Of a stretch of 20,001 nucleotides of DNA, positions 15,603 through 20,001 are shown in pieces. Under the pieces are notes generated by a model. The model did no database searches and had not been told where the DNA came from. It saw only the letters and a program-made list of their open reading frames with translations. The stretch spans positions 1 to 20,001 of the forward strand of contig CAKSJU010000032.1 in NCBI GenBank assembly GCA_934463455.1, given 5' to 3'. Source of the stretch: an uncultured Clostridia bacterium. GTDB taxonomy: Bacteria > Bacillota > Clostridia > UBA1381. The position numbers and the translations under genes are program-made. Within the stretch, counting starts at the first letter, position 1, and each line of letters opens with the position of its first letter.

Positions 15603-16733
15603 ATGATATATCTTGATAATGCTTCGACGACAAAGCCATCCAAAAAAGCGACAGAGGCTTTTTTGGATGCTTGTGAAAATTTCGGTAATCCGTCGAGCCT
15701 TCACAAATTGGGATTAAATTCCGAAAAAATAATAAATAAATCAAAGGAACAAATTGCGTCCGCACTCGGAATATCTGCAAAGGATATTTACTTTACATCC
15801 GGCGGTACGGAAGCGAATAATATGGCGATACTCGGCTATTGCAGAGCAAATAAAAAAAGAGCAAATGAGATTATTACTACCGCAGTTGAACATCCGTCGG
15901 TAATGTCGCCGTTTAAAATTCTTGAAGAAGAAGGTTTTTTCGTTACTTACCTCGGAGTTGACAGAGACGGAAGAATAGATTTAAATGAGCTTGAAGCTGC
16001 GTTGTCGGACAAGACTCTTTTTGTAAGCGTTATGGCTGCAAATAATGAGGTAGGAACAATAATGCCGATAGATAAAATAAAGTCTGTTATGAAGAAAAAA
16101 GCACCAAATTCGGTTTTGCATGTAGATGCCGTTCAGGCTTTCGGAAAAATTCCGCTGAAGCCTGCCGCATGGGGGATTGATATGATGTCTTTGAGTGCAC
16201 ATAAAATTCATGGTATAAAAGGATGCGGAGCGCTGTATACGTCAACAGAGCGTTTAAAGCCGCTCTTATTCGGAGGAGGTCAGCAAAAGGAGCTTCGCTC
16301 GGGAACGGAAAATGTACCGGGAATTGCTGCTTTTGGAGCGGCTGTTTCAGAAATTAATACCGATAATTCCGAGATGCTGAAAGCACGGGCAGCTTTAAAA
16401 GAAAAAATTGCGAAAAAAATCGACAATGTAACATTTAACGGGTCGGATGAATTTCAGACGGGATACGTTTTAAATGTTTCGTTTAAAGGCATTAAGGCAG
16501 AAATTTTACTTCATATGCTGGAGACAAAGGAAATATATGTATCAACAGGCTCGGCGTGTTCGTCGCATAAGCCGATGCCGAGTCATGTTTTGACCGCAAT
16601 GGGGGTTGACGCCGAAAATATAAAAGGAGCGGTCAGAATAAGTTTTTGTGAGCCGATTTCGGAAGAAGAGGCGGAAAAGGTTTCGCAGACAATTGCCGAA
16701 TGTGTAGCCGAAGTTAGAAAATACGTCAGATAG
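15603..16733 (+). CDS. Cysteine desulfurase (NifS/NifZ-like)
   Basis: This pyridoxal-phosphate enzyme removes sulfur from cysteine as a protein-bound persulfide. The 376-residue class V aminotransferase starts with IYLDNASTT, has the HVDAVQA segment and carries the PLP lysine Lys201 in SAHKIHG. The persulfide cysteine is Cys319 in STGSACSS. I start it at ATG 15603, with AGGGGCG at 15591-15597. A GTG at 15582 inside thiN has no family homology in its extension. The stop is 18 bases from thiI, so the pair is probably a dedicated sulfur donor and acceptor, like NifZ-ThiI in Bacillus. A general role in Fe-S cluster assembly is also possible. I cannot distinguish paralog names, so no symbol is given. 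Confidence 0.93.
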   Translation: MIYLDNASTTKPSKKATEAFLDACENFGNPSSLHKLGLNSEKIINKSKEQIASALGISAKDIYFTSGGTEANNMAILGYCRANKKRANEIITTAVEHPSVMSPFKILEEEGFFVTYLGVDRDGRIDLNELEAALSDKTLFVSVMAANNEVGTIMPIDKIKSVMKKKAPNSVLHVDAVQAFGKIPLKPAAWGIDMMSLSAHKIHGIKGCGALYTSTERLKPLLFGGGQQKELRSGTENVPGIAAFGAAVSEINTDNSEMLKARAALKEKIAKKIDNVTFNGSDEFQTGYVLNVSFKGIKAEILLHMLETKEIYVSTGSACSSHKPMPSHVLTAMGVDAENIKGAVRISFCEPISEEEAEKVSQTIAECVAEVRKYVR

Positions 16734-16751
16734 AGGAGAAATATATCGATT

Positions 16752-17933
16752 ATGAAAGAAATTATTTTGGTAAAATACGGAGAAATAATATTAAAAGGCG
16801 GTAACCGTTCAAGATTTGAGCGCGTGCTTGTAAATAATATAAAAAATTCGGTAAAAAATATTTCGGAAATAAAAATCAATGTAATGCAGGCGACGATTTA
16901 TATAGATGTTGTTGAAGAAGATAAAATTGATGCTGTTATCGAGCAACTTTCGAGAGTGTTCGGAATTGTATCTATTACGCGTGCTTGTGTTTGTGAAAAG
17001 GATATTGAAAAAATAAAGCTTGCCGCTAAGGAGTATTGCAGAAACGAATTGATTCCCGGAGTGAAATTCAAGGTTGAAGCGAAAAGAGCGGATAAGAGCT
17101 TTCCTTATAATTCACTGCAAATAGGGATGGAAGTAGGCGGTTATTTGGATGATACTTGTGAAGGATTGATTGTTGATGTTCATCATCCCGAAATCACCGT
17201 AAAAGTGGAAGTAAGGGAGTTTGCGGCATATGTTTACTGTGCGGAGAATAAAATCCACGGACAGGGAGGCATGCCGTTGGGCACATCAAGCAAAGCAACT
17301 TTGCTGCTGTCGGGAGGAATTGACAGTCCTGTGGCGGGACATATGATTGCAAAGCGCGGAGTGGAAATTGACGCGGTTAATTTCTTCAGTTTCCCGTATA
17401 CGAGTGACAGAGCAAAAGAAAAGGTTACAGAGCTTGCGGGAATACTTGCGCGCTATACATCAAAGATTAATCTGTATATTGTACCTTTTACGGAAATACA
17501 GCTTGCCATAAGAGACAATTGTCCTGAAGAACATATGACTCTTATTATGCGAAGATTTATGATGAAAATTGCCGAAAAGCTTGCGAGAAAGCATAAATCC
17601 TCGGCACTTATAACGGGAGAAAGTGTCGGGCAGGTGGCAAGTCAGACTATTGCCGCGCTGAACGTAACCAATTCGGTTGTAAAAATGCCTGTTTTAAGAC
17701 CGCTTATAGGAATGGATAAGGAAGAAATAATAGTGCGTTCAAGACAAATCGGTACTTTTGATACGTCTATTTTGCCGTATGAAGATTGCTGCACGGTTTT
17801 CACACCGAAGCATCCGACAACAAATCCGAAGCTTGAAAGCGTTGAGAAAACCGAAGCTGTTTTGGATTGCGATGAATTGATACAAAAAGCGATAGATGGG
17901 GTTGAATTGATAGAGGTTTACCCTAAAGCGTAA
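16752..17933 (+). CDS. thiI: tRNA 4-thiouridine synthase ThiI (no rhodanese domain)
   Basis: ThiI adenylates uridine 8 in tRNA and replaces the oxygen with sulfur to give 4-thiouridine. The 393-residue protein has an N-terminal ferredoxin-like and THUMP region (about 1-165), then a PP-loop ATPase with SGGIDS at 187-192. The conserved VFTPKHPTTNPKLE segment lies near the C-terminus. It ends without the C-terminal rhodanese domain of E. coli ThiI, so sulfur must come directly from a cysteine desulfurase, fitting the adjacent gene. GAGGAGA (16733-16739) lies about 12 bases before ATG 16752, a long spacing. Despite its name, a role in thiamine thiazole synthesis is not indicated. Confidence 0.94.
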   Translation: MKEIILVKYGEIILKGGNRSRFERVLVNNIKNSVKNISEIKINVMQATIYIDVVEEDKIDAVIEQLSRVFGIVSITRACVCEKDIEKIKLAAKEYCRNELIPGVKFKVEAKRADKSFPYNSLQIGMEVGGYLDDTCEGLIVDVHHPEITVKVEVREFAAYVYCAENKIHGQGGMPLGTSSKATLLLSGGIDSPVAGHMIAKRGVEIDAVNFFSFPYTSDRAKEKVTELAGILARYTSKINLYIVPFTEIQLAIRDNCPEEHMTLIMRRFMMKIAEKLARKHKSSALITGESVGQVASQTIAALNVTNSVVKMPVLRPLIGMDKEEIIVRSRQIGTFDTSILPYEDCCTVFTPKHPTTNPKLESVEKTEAVLDCDELIQKAIDGVELIEVYPKA

Positions 17934-17942
17934 AAATGTTTG

Positions 17943-17990
17943 TTAGGTAATTATAAAACATGGATTTTATAATTACCTAAAGTGTTTTTT
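17943..17990 (+). terminator. Perfect 16-bp AT-rich inverted repeat with T run
   Basis: TTAGGTAATTATAAAA (17943-17958) and its exact complement (17965-17980) form a 16-bp stem with a 6-base loop, followed four bases later by six T residues (17985-17990). It lies between thiI and cinA. The stem has only two G-C pairs, so it is unusual as an intrinsic terminator. Partial termination, attenuation or a protein operator are alternatives. The right arm contains a TATAAT (17968-17973), but no acceptable -35 element lies upstream. Confidence 0.6.
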
Positions 17991-18007
17991 GGAAGGAGTA
18001 AAAGCAA

Positions 18008-19237
18008 ATGAATGCCGAATTGATTTCTGTGGGAACAGAGCTGCTGCTTGGTGAAATATTGAATACCGATGTTAAGTTTTTGTCCGAACAGCTTTGTATT
18101 CTCGGGATAAATGTTTATTATCAGACGGTTGTCGGAGATAATAAAAAAAGATTGGGAGAGGTTCTTGAAACAGCACTTTCAAGGTCGGATTTGATTATAG
18201 CGTCCGGAGGCTTGGGACCTACGCCCGATGATTTGACAAAAGAAGTTATAGCCGAAACGGTCGGGGAAAACTTGGTTTTGGATAAACAAAGTCTTGAAAT
18301 GATAGAACGATATTTTAGAAAAACAAACCGTGAAATGCCAAAAAGCAATATAAAACAGGCAATGCTTCCCGAGCATTGCATAATTTTGCCGAATGATAAC
18401 GGAACGGCACCGGGGTGTATAATAGAGAAAAACGGAAAAATCATAGTTATGCTGCCGGGACCTCCGAATGAAATCGTTCCGATGTTTAAATCGTATGTAA
18501 TGCCGTATCTTACAGAAAAATCAGGAAAAACATTATACTCTCATACTTTCAAAATTTTCGGAATGGGTGAATCAAAAGTCGCGGAAATTATGAAAGATAT
18601 GATGGAAAAAGGCACTAATCCGACCCTTGCGCCGTATGCGGAAACCGCAGGCGTAAGACTCAGACTTGCCGCAATGGCGGAAAATAAAGAAGAAGGAGAA
18701 GAGATAATTTCTTCGGCAAGAAAAGACATAATCAATAAATTGGGTAAATATATATATGCTGAGGAGGACAAGACCCTGCCGGAGACAACGGTTGAGATGA
18801 TGATTGAAAAAAAATTAACCGTTTCGGCAGCCGAAAGCTGTACGGGCGGCATGTTTGCAAAGATGATTGTAGATATACCGGGGTGTTCGGAAATACTCGG
18901 CGAGAGCTTTGTGACATATTCAAATGCGGCTAAAATGAAATATCTCGGTGTAAAAGAAGAAACTCTTCAAAAATTCGGAGCGGTGAGCGAGGAAACAGCA
19001 AGAGAAATGTCGGAGGGAGTTTGCCGCAATACATCGTCGGATATAGGTATCGGCATTACAGGTATTGCAGGCCCCGGAGGCGGAACTAAAGAAAAACCGG
19101 TCGGCTTGGTTTATGTTTCCGTGACATATGATAATGTTACTGAGATAAGACGGCTTACTCTCGGCGGAAACCGTGAAAAGGTAAGATATACCGCGTGTCT
19201 TAACGCTTTTGATATGATTTTGAGACGAATAAAATAA
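18008..19237 (+). CDS. cinA: CinA family protein (competence/damage-inducible; nicotinamide-nucleotide amidase)
   Basis: The 409-residue protein has the full two-domain layout. The N-terminal MoaB/Mog-like domain (about 1-170) starts with the ELISVGTELLLGEILNT segment and includes GGLGPTPDD at 67-75. The C-terminal CinA domain has AESCTGG with Ser277 and later GITGIAGPGGG. Known members hydrolyse ADP-ribose and deamidate nicotinamide mononucleotide for NAD recycling. In naturally competent species cinA is co-transcribed with recA. Here it sits directly upstream of recA, consistent with that pairing. AAGGAG immediately upstream gives a strong site for ATG 18008. No competence genes are present in the window. 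Confidence 0.95.
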   Translation: MNAELISVGTELLLGEILNTDVKFLSEQLCILGINVYYQTVVGDNKKRLGEVLETALSRSDLIIASGGLGPTPDDLTKEVIAETVGENLVLDKQSLEMIERYFRKTNREMPKSNIKQAMLPEHCIILPNDNGTAPGCIIEKNGKIIVMLPGPPNEIVPMFKSYVMPYLTEKSGKTLYSHTFKIFGMGESKVAEIMKDMMEKGTNPTLAPYAETAGVRLRLAAMAENKEEGEEIISSARKDIINKLGKYIYAEEDKTLPETTVEMMIEKKLTVSAAESCTGGMFAKMIVDIPGCSEILGESFVTYSNAAKMKYLGVKEETLQKFGAVSEETAREMSEGVCRNTSSDIGIGITGIAGPGGGTKEKPVGLVYVSVTYDNVTEIRRLTLGGNREKVRYTACLNAFDMILRRIK

Positions 19238-19244
19238 AAAAAAC

Positions 19245-19273
19245 TTGATTTTTGTCGAAAAATGATGTATAAT
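19245..19273 (+). promoter_or_regulatory. Promoter upstream of recA
   Basis: TTGATT (19245-19250), a 17-bp spacer and a perfect TATAAT (19268-19273) predict a start near 19280, giving a 40-base leader before the recA ATG. It begins 8 bases after the cinA stop. No terminator separates the genes, so recA may also receive readthrough from cinA. Confidence 0.75.
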
Positions 19274-19321
19274 ATATACTGTAATTGTGGAACTGATTTG
19301 TTTCGGAAAGGAACTTAAGTT

Positions 19322-20001
19322 ATGGGAAAAGATACTCAGCAAAAGGCTGTACCGACAGCAATATCGGAGCCTGAAGAAAAGAAAAAGGCGCTGGAAGCAA
19401 TATTCGGTGTTATAGAAAAACAGTACGGCAAAGGGAGTATAATGAAGCTCGGAGATGCGCCGTCGGTAAGCGTGGATGTTATACCGACAGGCTCACTGAC
19501 TCTTGATTTGGCTCTCGGTGTCGGCGGTGTGCCGAAAGGCAGAGTAATTGAAATTTACGGACCGGAATCCTCCGGAAAAACAACGGTTGCGCTGCATGTT
19601 GTGGCAGAAGCACAAAAAAGGGGAGGAGAAGCGGCGTTCATTGACGCGGAGCATGCTCTTGACCCGGAATATGCACAAAAGCTCGGTGTTGATATAGATA
19701 ATCTTATAGTATCACAGCCGGACACAGGCGAACAGGCACTTGAAATTGCCGAAGCGCTTGTCAGAAGCGGAGCGTTGGATGTTATTGTAATTGACTCTGT
19801 TGCAGCTCTTGTTCCGAAAGTCGAAATTGAGGGCGAAATGGGAGATTCTCATGTCGGTCTTTTGGCAAGATTGATGTCTCAGGCACTTCGTAAACTGACG
19901 GGTATAACAAGCAAATCGGGTACGGCGGTTATATTTATAAATCAGCTCCGGGAAAAAGTCGGAGTTATGTACGGAAATCCGGAAACCACTCCCGGCGGAC
20001 G
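19322..20001 (+). CDS. recA: Recombinase RecA (partial, cut by window end)
   Basis: RecA forms filaments on single-stranded DNA, pairs homologous strands and triggers LexA self-cleavage. The 226 complete codons visible cover the N-terminal helix region (KKKALEAIFGVIEKQYGKGSIMKLG), Walker A GPESSGKTT at 80-88, the IDAEHALDP segment, Walker B VIVIDSVAAL, the L1 loop region (PKVEIEGEMGDSHVG), and FINQLREKVGVMYGNPETTPGG entering loop L2. The reading frame is open to the edge, so about a third of the protein is missing. The N-terminus is about 18 residues longer than in many homologs. ATG 19322 has a GAAAGGAAC site upstream. Confidence 0.97.
   Translation, partial: MGKDTQQKAVPTAISEPEEKKKALEAIFGVIEKQYGKGSIMKLGDAPSVSVDVIPTGSLTLDLALGVGGVPKGRVIEIYGPESSGKTTVALHVVAEAQKRGGEAAFIDAEHALDPEYAQKLGVDIDNLIVSQPDTGEQALEIAEALVRSGALDVIVIDSVAALVPKVEIEGEMGDSHVGLLARLMSQALRKLTGITSKSGTAVIFINQLREKVGVMYGNPETTPGG

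Noticed and set aside
19290..19304. Possible LexA/SOS box in the recA leader
   Set aside because: The half sites GAAC and GTTTC are separated by 6 bases instead of 4, so it does not fit the known Gram-positive consensus.
1..20001. CRISPR arrays, phage, integrated elements or insertion sequences
   Set aside because: No spaced direct repeats, integrase, complete transposase or terminal inverted repeats were visible. Nearly all the DNA is densely packed core genes in one direction. The HTH in the first membrane protein is not accompanied by other transposon parts.

Overview
The window looks like a chromosomal core region of a low-to-moderate-GC Gram-positive bacterium, most likely a member of Clostridia. 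The gene order yicC-remA-gmk-rpoZ-priA-def-fmt-yugP-rsmB-rlmN-prpC-prkC-rsgA-rpe-thiN is a classic Firmicutes block (B. subtilis yloC to yloS), and a YugP-type metallopeptidase between fmt and rsmB is typical of clostridial versions. A PASTA-domain kinase, RemA and strong AGGAGG-like ribosome binding sites fit the same group. Genus or species cannot be assigned from the sequence alone.

Layout. Positions 1-89 hold a tRNA-Ser(GGA) on the minus strand. It is divergent from everything else, and both it and the rightward transcript have textbook -35/-10 promoters with 17-bp spacers in the 167-bp gap. Positions 257-1510 carry two unrecognised, tandem, paralogous four-helix membrane proteins. The first has an added cytoplasmic tail with a transposase-like helix-turn-helix. 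The pair ends at a perfect 13-bp intrinsic terminator and is the only truly uncharacterised part of the window. A second promoter near 1684 starts the long block 1722-15592, 15 tightly packed genes with many overlaps and no internal terminator that I can see. A cysteine desulfurase and ThiI follow without a gap (15603-17933). A perfect 16-bp AT-rich inverted repeat with a T run then separates thiI from cinA (18008-19237). recA, with its own promoter, starts at 19322 and runs off the right edge.

How the genes fit together. The long block links RNA metabolism (YicC), biofilm/matrix regulation (RemA), GMP phosphorylation (Gmk), RNA polymerase (omega), replication restart (PriA), formyl-Met handling (Def, Fmt), rRNA methylation (RsmB, RlmN), ribosome assembly (RsgA), the PrpC/PrkC Ser/Thr phosphatase-kinase pair that senses cell wall fragments, and central/cofactor metabolism (Rpe, ThiN). 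The NifS-like/ThiI pair is a sulfur-delivery module, most likely for 4-thiouridine in tRNA, because this ThiI has no rhodanese domain. CinA and RecA form the usual cinA-recA pair.

Most of the window is ordinary housekeeping. The best candidates for something undescribed are the tandem membrane paralogs with the HTH tail, followed by the inverted repeat before cinA and the U73 discriminator of the tRNA-Ser.
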